Positions 22,885 to 34,212 of a stretch of DNA of 64,000 bases are shown one piece after another. The stretch covers positions 28,129,053 through 28,193,052 of the forward strand of contig CM060732.1 of the NCBI GenBank assembly GCA_030704615.1, given 5' to 3'. The notes under the pieces are model-generated. The model was not told where the DNA came from, ran no database searches, and saw nothing but the letters and a program-made list of their open reading frames with translations. Position 1 is the stretch's first letter. Each line of letters begins with the position of its first letter. The position numbers and the translations under genes are program-made. This DNA comes from Takakia lepidozioides (Eukaryota > Streptophyta > Takakiopsida > Takakiales > Takakiaceae).

Positions 22885-24219
22885 CTAACCAAGGAAACCC
22901 CTCTTCACTGTCTGAACAACTCTCTCTGCTAAGCCATCGGCCTCAGGATGATCCCGAGAAGTGGTGCGGGGGTCTATCAAGGCTTTATCACACAAAGCCT
23001 GAAACTCCCCCAAGAACTCTCTCCCTTGGTCCGTGAGTACCTCAGCTGGAGCACCAAATCGGCTAAGCACACGATCCAAGAATGCATACGCAGCCCCCTC
23101 ACTAGCCTTGTCAGGCAATGGAACCAACTCAATCCACTTGGAGAAGTGTTCCACCATCACCAACATATATCTGTGGTGGCGCATAGTCAGTGGCAACGGT
23201 CCTGCGAAGTCAAGACTCCACCTGTAGCCCAATCCCATGATTGATAAAGGATGCAACTGTGGTGTAGGGGCGTTGAATGAAGCACGCACCCTGTCACACA
23301 CCATGCACCTAGCCACGAACTGTTGCTCCTCTGTATGCATACCACGCCACCAATACTGCCCCTGCAGTAAACTGTGAGTGCGTAGCACTCCAAAATGCCC
23401 CAACTCCTCATGGGCATGCCGCACTAACCGTGCACGCTGTGTAGGGTGAGGCACAATCCTCACCCGACCATCCTCCCACACTCGAAGTAGGTGTATCCCC
23501 TCCCATTTGAACCTCTTGGCTCGTTGCAGGATCCGATCCCTCTCCCTGGCAGTCACAGTGGCTGCCGTGTCTCCCGTGCGGAGGTAGTCCAACACAGCCG
23601 AATCCTCATGTATATCTCTGGCACCACCTGGCTCATCACTAGCCTCAGGGTCCTCAGACACTCCGTCTACAGTCATCCCTGTTGTAGGTCCAACCTGACC
23701 TCCCGATGCCAAGATACACAAAAATGCAGATGCGTGCCATCCCGGCACCATCTCCTCATCCGTCTCACCATGCCACCAAGCTCCTGTGTCATCCTGCTGG
23801 CTCATGCATGGATTGCAACTCAATCCATCCGCATCCCGATTGACCAAACCTGGTCGATGCACAATCTGAAAGTCATACTCCTGGAGTATGAGTGCCCACC
23901 GTGCAAGCTTCCCCGTAAGCTTGTCTGACTCCATCAACCACTTGAGTGGCTGGTGATCCGTGACAAGGGTGAAAAGATTGTCGTATAGATAGCACCTGAA
24001 GTGTGCCACGGCCCACACTGCAGCTAAGCACTCTCCCTCATATGAGCTGTACTTAGCCTCTGTAGCGTTGTTCAAGCGGCTAGCATAAGCCACTACGAAC
24101 TCTCTTCCCTCATCATCCACCTGTGTGAGCACCGCTCCAAGCCCCAGCATGCTCCAATCCGTATGCAGCTGAAAGGGACGCCCCCTGATAGGTCGTCTCA
24201 GGATAGGCGCCGAGGTCAA
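22885..24219 (-). pseudogene. RNase H and integrase core (copy A)
   Basis: The N-terminal part is RNase H of Ty3 type (FQLHTDWSMLGLGAVLTQ, SSYEGECLAAVWAV, VTDHQPLKWLM). It is followed by a linker and an integrase with an HHCC zinc-binding region (HAHEELGHFG, CMVCD) and catalytic blocks WSLDFAGPLP, LTDQGREFLGEF and ADGLAERV, which give the D, D and E positions. RNase H removes the RNA template during cDNA synthesis and integrase inserts the cDNA. The frame is the same as that of RT and the methyltransferase upstream, separated from RT only by a TGA at about 24266. It ends in TAG at 22885 because of a nearby deletion. Confidence 0.9.
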
Positions 24220-24267
24220 CCTCGCCTTGAGCTCTTGAAAAGCTCGTTCCTGATCATCTTCCCACTG

Positions 24268-25302
24268 TCACTCCTGGTCCACCTTGGTCAGCTTGGTTAG
24301 AGCCTTTGCAAGGGTACTAAATCCCTTGACAAACCGTCTATAATAATTTGCCAACCCCATGAAAGCTCGAACTCGGCTCACATCCGTGGGGCGTGGAATT
24401 TGTGCAATGGCCTCTACCTTAGTCTGCTGTACCCCCAATCCTCCAGGAAATATCATGTGACCCAGATACTCAATCTGGTTGTGGAAAAACTTGCACTTCC
24501 CCGAATGCAACTTCAATCCGTGCGCTCTCAAGCGCTCCAATACCACCTGAAGGTGTCTCTCATGCTCCTCCATCGTAACACTAAAGATGATGATGTCATC
24601 TATGTAGCACCGAGCAAAGCCCACCCCTGCTAGAATCCTATCCATGACTCTCTGAAACTCTGCAGGAGCATTCTTAAGCCCAAATGGTAAGAACCGCCAC
24701 TGATATAGGCAATCCTTGCCGTGCTCATTGATCCCCCATAATGCCGTCTTCTGCTTGTCCGTCTCCTTGATTGGCAACTGGTGATATCCGGATCGTAAAT
24801 CCAAAGTGCTAAAGGCCTTAGCATGCCCGATGGCATCAAAGATCTCCTCTGGTGTTGGCATGGCATACTTATCGGACTTGGTCTGACGATTTACAGGCCG
24901 GTAATCACCGCACATACGTCTCTCCGTCCAATTGCCATAGACATCCTTCTTTGTTGGCATCACTGTGGCTGAAGCATACTCTCCACCAGAGAGCTCCACC
25001 AAACCTGCCTCCTAGAGATCTTGAGTCCTCATCTGAATCAAAGACCTCTCCATGTCACTGTATCTATAGGGTCTCCGAAAGATTGGCGTGTCAGTGGCCA
25101 ACTTGATACGGATCTCTTGATCCTTCAGTGCTCCCAAGTCCTTCAAACTGAAGGCAAAGCAATTCTTGTAAGCCCTCAGGAACCGCCGTATACGTTGTCT
25201 CTCTCCTCCGGTGACAATGGGTCCAATGTCAGGCTCCCAATTGTCCTCCGTAACTGCAACCTTAAGTCCAGTGGGCTTAGAGGTAGAGGACGCGTCCAGT
25301 GG
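24268..25302 (-). pseudogene. Reverse transcriptase, Ty3/gypsy type (copy A)
   Basis: The catalytic block CYIDDIIIFS, with [32 protein letters not shown] and EYLGHMIFPGGLGV, identifies a Ty3-type reverse transcriptase. The N-terminal part (FRRPYRYSDMERSLIQM) lies at about 25085-25020, before an in-frame TAG at about 25014. Upstream, the frame runs without another stop to the TAG that ends the methyltransferase at 25306-25308. The TGA after VDQE near 24266 separates it from RNase H. Both internal stops look like copy-specific damage. Copy B lacks this region altogether. Confidence 0.9.
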
Positions 25303-25305
25303 TTG

Positions 25306-26570
25306 CTATGTTGCAACCTCTTGAGCAGTACTCCCTGCCTGCTCAGTCAATGACAAGGCCTCATCCTGCCCCATCATCTCATCCTTGAGGACCTCCTCAA
25401 CCGGAGAAGAATCCCCAACCTCATCCATCACAGCCGCCTTGGCTGCCAACTCCCTCTGAACCTCGAGCACCTCCCACGTGTGCCATGGATGCATGCACCC
25501 CGTGGTCCTTACATGCTCGCCCCCACCAACTGCCTGTACCGTCTCGGTAGGCAGAGAGACCATTGAGGGAAGTGTACTCCGCACTCTGCGTTCCTTAGCC
25601 AAAGCCAAGCTGATAATCCAGGTCAAGCAATTGAGATCCATTGCTTGCCCCAACACTTGACGACGTGATGCCTCAGAAAGAGACGACACCGCCGTGGTAC
25701 CAGTGGTAAAACCCATTGCCCGCTCACGCTCGTCAGCATTAGGCTCCACTAACTTCTGCAACTGAGCATCCCACAGGAGGCCAGGTCCACTATCCCGGAA
25801 AGCATGCGATCCTGGGAAGCTGAGCAGTGTAGGTAATGCTGCTCGTGGTTGACCCACCTTGTTGACCACTGCCAAAGGCAAACGGTCATCGTGTCTCACA
25901 CGCTGAGACTGCCTCCCTGTGTCCAGAATGTTATCCACTGTGAGATGTGCTGGCCGCTGCACCCCATCAAATGCACGCTTGAGCAGTGCGGGTGGCATCA
26001 AGTTAGTCCACCATAGCCGTGGACGATGAGCCCGTGACCCCACTGTAGCTGCATCTAGCAACACTGCTGACCCAAGCCACGACCGGACTTGATGCACACT
26101 GGCCATCACCCTGGCCCGAGAATCGCCCATCAGTGGCACATTCTCCAAGATGTATGCTGGAGATACAGCTTGATGAAACTGCAAGTGGCGCAAAACCCGC
26201 ACCATCTCCCAAAACAGACCCGACCTCGAGTCTCGCAATCCATTGCCATGCCCGGCTGATGAATGCCCTTGGCAGGGCCAACCTGCCACTACCAGATCAA
26301 TGGAGCCATCCCGCTCCAAATCCTGCGCCCCCAGCAACGAAATGTCTGCTGGCAAGGCCTGCTGATATCCACGAATTGCAGACACCGACAACAACTCAGG
26401 GTACCGCTGCACCAACTGAGCAACATGGCGAAGTGAAACACGTCGTGCAGTCTCATCCCTCTCCACATACAGGTAATGTCGAACTCGTATACCTGCTTGT
26501 AACACAGCAGCCAATCCGGTGCTGATCCCGCCAAACAAGTCCAGAAGACAAATGCCTTCATCGATACTGC
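25306..26570 (-). pseudogene. DNMT3-like C5-cytosine DNA methyltransferase within the retroelement polyprotein (copy A)
   Basis: Conserved motifs of cytosine-5 methyltransferases appear in the usual linear order: motif I LDLFGGISTGL (AdoMet binding), motif IV AGWPCQGHS with the catalytic Cys, motif VI LENVPL, motif VIII SRAHRPRLWWTN, then ERERAMGF and RRQVLGQAMD as motifs IX-X. The LFxGIxTGL and AHRxRxxW forms resemble the DNMT3/DRM group more than DNMT1 or bacterial enzymes. The expected activity is transfer of methyl from AdoMet to cytosine in DNA. The domain lies between protease and RT. A 2-bp deletion at about 26568 (TATCGATG against TATCCGGATG in copy B) separates it from protease in this copy. 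It ends at TAG 25306-25308, followed by CAACCA. Confidence 0.9.
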
Positions 26571-27998
26571 CACACAATAGGTGTGGTGTCCAATGGAGAC
26601 AATTGAGGTGGTCCTGGTGCAATCCCCACACTCTCCTCCTCTCCTGACGGTACAAAAGCCTCCACCCAGGCTTGTTGCACCCGTCGATCAGCATCCCGTT
26701 GCAAATCCTTGCTCGTGCCCCACAATGGAGTCTGAGCAACCATGGTAGGCAACTCCGCCATACCATACATGTCATCCTGCTCTCTCGGAGGTGGTACATC
26801 CTCTGAATGAGCATTGCCCTCAAGCAACTCTCTAGGCCAACTCACTGCCGCTGTGAATGCTGCTAGTGTCGGCATCTTGCCTCGCTGGGCAACCGCAACT
26901 CCTCCTATGAACGTCACAGGGAGCTGCACACGCCGGCCCTCCCCTGACTGCCATGCAGGCCTATAGGAAGCTGACTCCTCCCAAAAATCCAGGGTGAAGC
27001 CCATGGGGTACAACACTGCCCCACCAACCAGGACATCGTATGAGACTGCGTCTGTCACAATGGCCTTGGCTCGCATCACTGAGCCATCTGTAGGGTGATC
27101 TGGCCGTAGTCTGATAGCCAATTCACGCCGTGTCATGCCCCGAGCCTGCTCCGATCCTCCCAAAGACGTCTGTATCTGGAATGGACAAGGCTCCATATCC
27201 ACCTCCGTGAGGCCCAAGCCTGCAATAGCAGCTCTGCCTAGCATCAATGGCTGAGCTCCCGAGTCCAACAAGACCCGCAGTGGCCGGTACCTCTTGCCTG
27301 CCGGTCCACTCAAACAGAAAATGCCATCCTGGTTGTCTAACATGACAACTCCAGGTGTCACCATGGCGCGCTCAATGACTGGCCTAGCTGGCAGCTCCAT
27401 CAACCTGGCAGCTGCAGCTTGCCATGGCACCGCCATGGCAGTCTTGACCCTCAAATCCGAGGATCCCTCTGGCACTACACCTCCCACTATCTCCGCAGAA
27501 GATGAAGTAACCTCCCCACTCTCACAGAGTGTAGCTGCCAACCTGAACACCTCAGCTGGTCTAACCCCCGGCGTCGCAATCGTGGTAGCCGAAAACAATG
27601 GAGCCTGGCACACAGATGTGGCCGCTCCTAGCAGCACACTAGCTGCCGCAGCCTTGGCAACACTAGGTAGTGGTTCTACCCGTGTAGCTCTCCCCAATGG
27701 CATAGTAACCTCCGCCTCGGTAACCGTCGGGCGAGAACTAGGTGCCATGGATGGCGTCGACACTGTCTCCGCCAATGTGAATGACTGAGAAAGCCTAGCC
27801 TAACGGCTTGCCTCTCCACGCTGTGGATCCAACTCCACCTCTGCACCTCGTGGCTCAGGAACTCGTGCTGCTCCTCGAGTCACGGCTGCAGCCGACTCCA
27901 CCTGCACTAGTGGTAGTGCTGCTCCACACATGAATCCCATGCCTCCCATATCTCCTCCCTCAGGAGCAGGAGGTGGACCATCCGGCCTTAGAGCCGGT
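26571..27998 (-). pseudogene. Aspartic protease and flanking linkers (copy A)
   Basis: The protease core reads YRPLRVLLDSGAQPLMLG and AAIAGLGL, with the D-S-G-A active site of retropepsins, at about 27290-27200. Long low-complexity Ala/Pro-rich linkers lie on both sides. The downstream linker ends SPLDTTPIVWQY, immediately before the methyltransferase in the ancestral frame. An in-frame or near-frame break occurs around 27798. Retropepsins mature the gag and pol polyproteins. Upstream sequence is cut by the chromovirus insertion at 28016. Confidence 0.85.
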
Positions 27999-28015
27999 AT
28001 CACCTGAGCTGTAGC

Positions 28016-28710
28016 TGTCGCGGCCCTTTGCCTTGAGGGCAGGGGGTCGGGACACATGAGGGGCTGCCCCTGTGGTGGGGGCAGCGGCAGCGATAGGTAT
28101 GGGGGGCTGAAGCACCCTTGAGTGCCCAAGGCACTCAGGGAAGCGGAGGCGCTCACTAGGTGGAGCCCCGCACACCGGGTTGCGGTGGGGGTGGCTCCAC
28201 AAGGGGTGGTGGTAGCTTAGTGGGACTTAGTGGGGGTGGCATAGGACTCACCATGGGGCGGAGACCTCGTGGTGGGAGTCGTGAGGAGTCTTGGGACTCA
28301 TCACGGTCCATAGGGGCCGTGGTGAGCGGGCCAAGACTCACCGCGACTCACCACCGGGAATCGAGGGTCTTCGTGGTGGTTCGCCATAAAATGGCATGGC
28401 TGGTTGTGAAACCCCCGCGGACAGCTACAGAAGTATATATAGGAGTAGTAACCCGAGAACGGTGCAAGCCCGTTGGTGACCAAAAACTAGTGAGTAAGCG
28501 AGCGAGCTGGAAAGCGACCAAAGAGTGGGGAGCTGTTCCGGACTGCCATCTACCAAAGGGAATTCCACTAGGCCCAAATAGGTGGAGGGTCTTTCGGGGG
28601 AGCGAAGGGGGACCGTTATGTCCCGGTGAGCAGCCGAAGCTCCAAGTTGGCCCGGCGGCCGGTTGGGAGTCAGGCGCGCGCAGAAAAGCGAGTAACTATG
28701 ACTTGAGGGG
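28016..28710 (+). repeat. 5' LTR of the nested chromovirus, 3' end deleted
   Basis: Nearly identical to 33490-34180 apart from scattered substitutions and one-base indels. At 28710 it passes directly into gag coding sequence. The last 27 bp of the LTR, the primer-binding site, the leader and the first part of gag are missing, so a deletion joined the LTR to mid-gag. Confidence 0.9.
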
Positions 28711-31700
28711 CATGGCAGAACCAGAAATGGTCTTCAACTTTGTGGCGGGACTGGCCCCATGGGCCAGGCGGAAGTTGGAGGAGAAGCCACCCAAGACTTT
28801 GAACGAGGCTATTGAGAGGGCAGAATGTTTCTCAGATGTCCCTAGGGGTGAAAGACAAGGCCGTACGGAGCTGAACCACAAGAAGATTCGGCGGGAAGGT
28901 GACTCCTTCCGACCGGAAAAGAAGTGGGATAGGCCACGCGGCGAAAATGGCACGTGGAAATCGAAGGGAGGGCCTTCACACGTCAAGGCGGCACCCGGTG
29001 CTTCGAAAGGAAAAGCGGGTGGAGCGGCTTATGGCGGACAGAAGGCGACCTTTGATGGAGTGTGTTTCAATTGCGGGGAGCCCGGGCACATGGCCAAGAA
29101 GTGCACGAAGCCCCGGCAATTGAACATAACTCGGGCGACCACGGAGCTGTCGGAAGATACCATCAGTCGCTTGGTGGAAGCGGTGGTCGCCAGGACTTGC
29201 AAGGTAGGCAAATTTTCTTGTGAGTTGTATCAGGAAACTGGCGCCTTACGAAAAGGGAGTCAGTTATTGTTCGTGGATGGGATAATATCCGGAACTAATG
29301 TGTTGTTGTTGGTGGACATAGGAGCGTCGCACTCCTTCATGACACGGCAACGGCACAAAAGCTGGGACTCCCGACAAGTGACGTGGGGGCCTCTATTGAG
29401 GTGCGTTCTGCCAAAGGAGAACCACAGTTGGCGACAAGGTTGGCGATAAATGTTCCTCTTCAACTGGGGAGTTGGGAGGACGTGAGAACTTCACCATCTG
29501 CGAGATCGATGGAGTGGATCTCATTTGGGGATGACCTTTTTGAGCAAATCCGGAGCGGTCATAGATGGCCGCAAGAGATAGTCACGCTGCCATGTGGGAA
29601 TGGTGGCAAGGTTTTACGAGTGTCAGAAACGCCCAAATCCGTGGGAGGGCGAATAAACCTTCTGTCAGCAAAGGAGTGGGCCGTGGAGGAGGCACACGAG
29701 CCCAATTTTTGCTTTACATTAGAGAAGTGAAAGGAGAAGGCGATGGGGAGCCGAGCCCAGATTGGATCAAGGGGATTTTGGAGAAATACCAGGATGTGAT
29801 GCCGGAGGATTTACCAAGCGGCTTGCCACCGCGAAGAGGAGTTGACCACAAGATTGAGGTGATACCGAGATCGGAACCGCCTGCCAAGGCGCCCTACCGG
29901 TTGAGCCACAAAGAGTTGGTCGAGCTGAAGACTCAGCTCAAGGATCTAATGTCAAAGGGGTACATCTGGCCGAGTAAGTCACCTTACGGAGCCCCGGTGC
30001 TATTTGCAGACAAGAAGGATGGGACGCTGCGGATGTGTGTCGATTACAGGGCTCTAAATAAGGTGACTATCAAAAACCGGTACCCTTTGCCAAGGATCGA
30101 CGACCTCTTCGATCGGTTGGCAGGAGCGAAGTATTTCAGCCGGATCGACTTGCGCTCCGGCTATCACCAAATTCGGGTGGCGGAAGGAGATGAGGAGAAG
30201 ACCGCGTGCAGGACAAGGTATGGTTCATATGAGTTCTTGGTGATGCCTTTTGGGCTCACCAATGCACCAGCGACATTTAGCACGCTGATGAACAGCCTTT
30301 TCCAGGAGTGGTTGGATGACTTTGTGATCGTGTACATCGACGACATCTTGGTGTACTCGAAAACAAAGGAGGAGCACCTGGAGCACCTCAAAAGGTGTTC
30401 CAAAATTGCGGGAAGGGAAGCTGTATGCCAAAGCTTCAAAGTGCGAATTCGGGGTCACAAAAGTGGAGTTCCTGGGGCATGTGATTACACAGGATGGGAT
30501 CAAATGGATGACAGAAAGGTGAGGGCGATCTTGGACTGGGAGCCTCCGACTTCGGTCCCGGAGTGCGATCCTTCCTAGGACTCGCCTCCTATTACCGGAA
30601 GTATGTGAGAAATTTCGCCAAGATCGCGGGGCCGCTGTCGGACCTTCTGTGTAAATCCAAAGTCTGGGTATGGAACACATTTTGTGGCCAAGCTTTTGCT
30701 GAATTGAAGCAGTGGATGACGGAAGCTCCAGTCTTGAAAATCCCGGAGTTCGATCGTCCGTTTGAGATTCATACAGATGCATCGGACTTCGCGATTGGGG
30801 GTGTACTTATGCAAGATGGACGTCCAGTGGCTAACGAAAGTAAGAAACTGAATGAAGTGGAGCGATGGTGGCCGACGCACGAAAAAGAGATGAAGGCGGT
30901 GGTGCATTGCCTTGAGCTCTGGCGCCACTATGTTGGTTCCAACCCAGTGAAGGTGTTCACGGACAATGTCACGGTGAAGTATTTTGCCACGCAGCCCAAG
31001 TTGTCCCCAAAACAACTTAGGTGGCAAGATACTTTGGCAGTGTTCGACGTGGATATCCAGTACAAACCGGGATGGGACAATGTGGTGGCCGATGCTTTAA
31101 GTAGAAAGCAGCAGCTCTTGTTGGTGTACAAGGGCGAGACGGCGCTCCAAAGGAAGATCCGGAAGGCTTGCCGGAAGGATGAGCTGGCAAAGTCCGTGAT
31201 GCAGGACTTGAGAATGGGGTTAAATCGCAGTTCCACTTGCAAAATGGACTGCTCCGGTATAAGCAAAAACGTCTCTACGTGCCGAAGGGAGGGATCAGAG
31301 ATAGCCTCTTGAGAGAATGCCATGATAACCCACTTGCGGGCCACGGCGGAGCCAAGCGCACTGCGGCACTCTTGAAGAAAGAGTATTTCTGGCCCAAACT
31401 GAGGGAGGAGGCAGAGGAGTATGTCAAGACATGCACCACATGCCAACAAAACCGGAGCGAGTACAAAAAGCAAGCGGGGCTGTTACAACCCTTGCCGATT
31501 CCAGAGGGGACTTGGGAAAGCGTCTCGATGGATTTCATGACTGCTATGCCGCTGTCAAAAGAATTCGATGCAATCATGGTGGTGGTAGATAGGTTCAGTA
31601 AAATGGGCCATTTCATCCCACCAAGGAGACGGCAACGGCGCAGGAGACAGGGCGACTTTACTTCGCCCACGTCTTAAAGCATCATGGAGTCCCGAAGGAT

Positions 31701-32586
31701 ATTGTCTCGGACCGCGATCCAAAGTTTACGAGTAAATTCTGGAGAGCACTTTGGAAGAAGATGGGGACGAGGCTGAAGATGAGCACCGCCTTCCGACCTA
31801 CGACCGACGGCCAAACAGAAAGAGTGAATTCCGTAGTGAAGCAGATCTTGCGGAATTACGTGTCGGCAGACCAACAGACTGGGTGGAACACTTAGACGCG
31901 GCAGAGTTCTGTTATAATAACACACTCCGCAACGGGAGTTTCCCCTTTCGTATTGGTCTATGGAAAAGCACCTCTGGTGCCGACAAGTTGGGCCGCCCAG
32001 GACGTTGAGGAACCGGCAGTAGCGGCGGTACTGGAAGAACGCGAGCGTTTGTTGAAGCTCGCAAGTACAACATTGCCAAAGCTAGGAAACGGTATGAAAG
32101 GCAGGCGAATGGAAGCGGAGGGAAGTGAAGTTTGAGGCAGGCACAGAGGTCTGGTTGAACATCAAGAATTTCTGACTACCTCCGGAAGTGAGTCCGAAGT
32201 TCGTACCTCCGTATGGGGGTCCCTTTTGCATTCGGAAGGTTATGAATGAGGATGTGTATGAATTGGAGCTGCCGGCAAACAGCAAGGTGCACCCAGTATT
32301 CCATGTCTCCCTTTTGAAGCCTTACTTCAAAAATGAAGCACGTCCGAATCGGCATCAAGTGTTGCGTCCGCCACCTATGATGTTAGATCATGAAAATGAA
32401 CCTGAGTACGAGGTGGAGGCAATACTTAAGTCGAGGAGGTTCAAGAACCGAGAAACGGAGTATCTCGTCAAATGGAAGGGCTATCATCATGTGGAGGCAT
32501 CTTGGGTGCGTGCCTCAGAAATGGGAAACGCATCCGAGGCAGTTGCAGCGTTCGAAGGGCGACCTCAAAAGCGGAAGAAACGTTGA
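28711..32586 (+). pseudogene. Chromovirus gag-pol with C-terminal chromodomain, frameshifted
   Basis: Domains in order: the gag end (FVAGLAPWARRKLEE) and CCHC knuckle CFNCGEPGHMAKKC (about 29065-29105); protease LLLVDIGASHSFM (about 29305); RT with [26 protein letters not shown] and [10 protein letters not shown] (29900-30370); RNase H with FEIHTDASDFAIGGVL (about 30760); integrase with an HHCC region (CTTCQQN), VSMDFMTAMP, VSDRDPKF and TDGQTERVN (31310-31830); and a chromodomain (YEVEAILKSRR, YLVKWKGYHHVEASWV, 32405-32520). The chromodomain normally binds methylated histone H3 and steers integration to heterochromatin. Open stretches occupy all three frames (29449, 30578, 31312, 31677 and 32008 are successive stops), so no polyprotein can be made. 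Confidence 0.9.
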
Positions 32587-33489
32587 TGGGGACATCAACC
32601 TTGGAGCGTGGGGGAGGAAATGCATGCTTAGCCCGGTTAGCTAGCTCAGGAATCCGATTGCAAAAACTTGTATTGTACAAAAATTTGTTATAAAGGAAAT
32701 GGGTTCCAAATATTCTGCGTCCTATTGTGTTTGGAATGGTGATGCATGGTGTGGTTGGCTAGTGTGTAGAATGCATGCTAGCTTACAAAAGTGGGAGAGG
32801 TAAATTGGTTAATCGTGTGTTTGCGCAGTGCCAAATCGGGTGACTCCCATCCAAGGGGCAAGGAAACTTGCGCCTTCTTTGGGAGTTCACGTGCTAGTGC
32901 GCACCTGGCGCATGCGCGTACTATAACTGCGCTACCGAGGGGGTTGCCTTGTAGTGCGGGCTAACGCGGAAGCTACGTGCTTCCGTTCACGTACTATAAT
33001 CGTGTAGCCTCGGGACGAAGTCGTAGTGCGGCTTTGGCGTGTTCCCGTACCTCAGGCCAGCATTCCAAGGCGGACCCAATTGTAGTGATTGGGGCGCACG
33101 GTTGGTTCAAGGTTATCTTCCTAGTCAAAGAGGGTTCTAGGTGAACCCTTGCTCAAGGTGATGCCAAAAGCGGCATCATGAGCGATCGCAAGCAATGTTG
33201 TTGCAGTAAGGCGATTCGATCCTCGGGGAGGATCGTTCCTTGGCCTTGAAGTAGGCCAAGAAGAGTGCACTGGGAGGAGCTGGAGAGGCTCCACCCTTGG
33301 CCGGGACTTGGAGGAAGTCGGCCGAACTAGCTAAACGAGAGTAGAGTCAAGTGTGGGGTTTGGTTCTTTGCCATGGGACGCCATGGTACAAAAACAAACT
33401 CCTTGATGTGGGACGCCACAACTTGGATGTTTGTTTCTACAAAATGGACAAGTCGATGAGGACATCGACTCCCTGTTGGTAGGGGTGTG
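32587..33489 (+). other. Chromovirus 3' untranslated region
   Basis: Non-coding sequence between the chromodomain stop and the 3' LTR. It contains repeated phrases such as GTAGTGCGG and TACTATAA. The bases before the LTR (GGTAGGGGTGTG) are only weakly purine-rich. No gene is seen. Confidence 0.6.
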
Positions 33490-34207
33490 TGTCGCGGCCC
33501 TTTGCCTTGAGGGCAGGAGGTCGGGACACTTGAGGGCTGCCCCTGTGGTGGGGTAGCGGCAGCAATAGGTATGGGGGCTGAAGCACCCTTGAGTGCCCAA
33601 GGCACTCAGGGAAGCGGAGGCGCTCACTAGGTGGAGCCCCGCACACCGGGTTTCGGTGGGGGTGGCTCCACAAGGGGTGGTGGTAGCTTAGTGGGACTTA
33701 GTGGGGGTGGCATAGGACTCACCATGGGGGCGGAGACCTCGTGGTGGGAGTCGTGAGGAGTCTTGGGACTCATCACGGTCCATAGGGGCCGTGGTGAGCG
33801 GGCCAAGACTCACCGCGACTCACCACCGGGAATCGAGGGTCTTCGTGGTGGTTCGCCATAAAATGGCATGGCTGGTTGTGAAACCCCCGCGGACAGCTAC
33901 AGAAGTATATATAGGGAGTAGTAACCCTGAGAACGGTGCAAGCCCGTTGGTGACCAAAAACTAGTGAGTAAGCGAGCGAGCCAAAAGCGACCAAAGAGTG
34001 GGGAACGTTTCGGACTGCCATCTACCAAAGGGAATTCCACTAGGCCCAAATAGGTGGAGGTCTTTCGGGGGGCGAAGGGGGACCGTTATGTCCCGGTGAG
34101 CAGCCGAAGCTCCAAGTTGGCCCAGCGGCCGGTTGGGAGTCAGGCGCGCGCAGAAAAGTGAGTAACTATGACTTGAGGGGGAGCTTACCGAAGTGAGGTG
34201 CGCGACA
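33490..34207 (+). repeat. 3' LTR of the nested chromovirus
   Basis: A complete LTR starting TGTCGCGGCC and ending GTGCGCGACA, followed by the GTAGC target duplicate at 34208-34212. Confidence 0.9.
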
Positions 34208-34212
34208 GTAGC

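Larger units (their letters stand above)
28016..34207 (+). mobile_element. Chromovirus (Ty3/gypsy with chromodomain) nested in copy A
   Basis: Both ends match: TGTCGCG at 28016 and CGCGACA at 34201-34207 form perfect inverted ends of the LTRs. The host sequence GTAGC is duplicated at 28011-28015 and 34208-34212, giving a clean 5-bp target-site duplication. The 3' LTR is 33490-34207 (718 bp). The 5' LTR match runs 28016-28710 and lacks its last 27 bp. Coding order on the plus strand is a truncated gag with zinc knuckle, protease, RT, RNase H, integrase and chromodomain. The coding region shifts between all three frames, so the copy is dead. It inserted after copy A and is the younger of the two. 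Confidence 0.95.

Noticed and set aside
27294-27788. Plus-strand 164-codon frame
   Set aside because: It is antisense to the protease and linker coding region of the retroelement, whose minus-strand frame has recognisable domains.
28160-28710. Plus-strand coding region at the start of the long frame 28160-29449
   Set aside because: This part is LTR sequence, near identical to 33630-34180. Only sequence from 28711 onward is gag coding.
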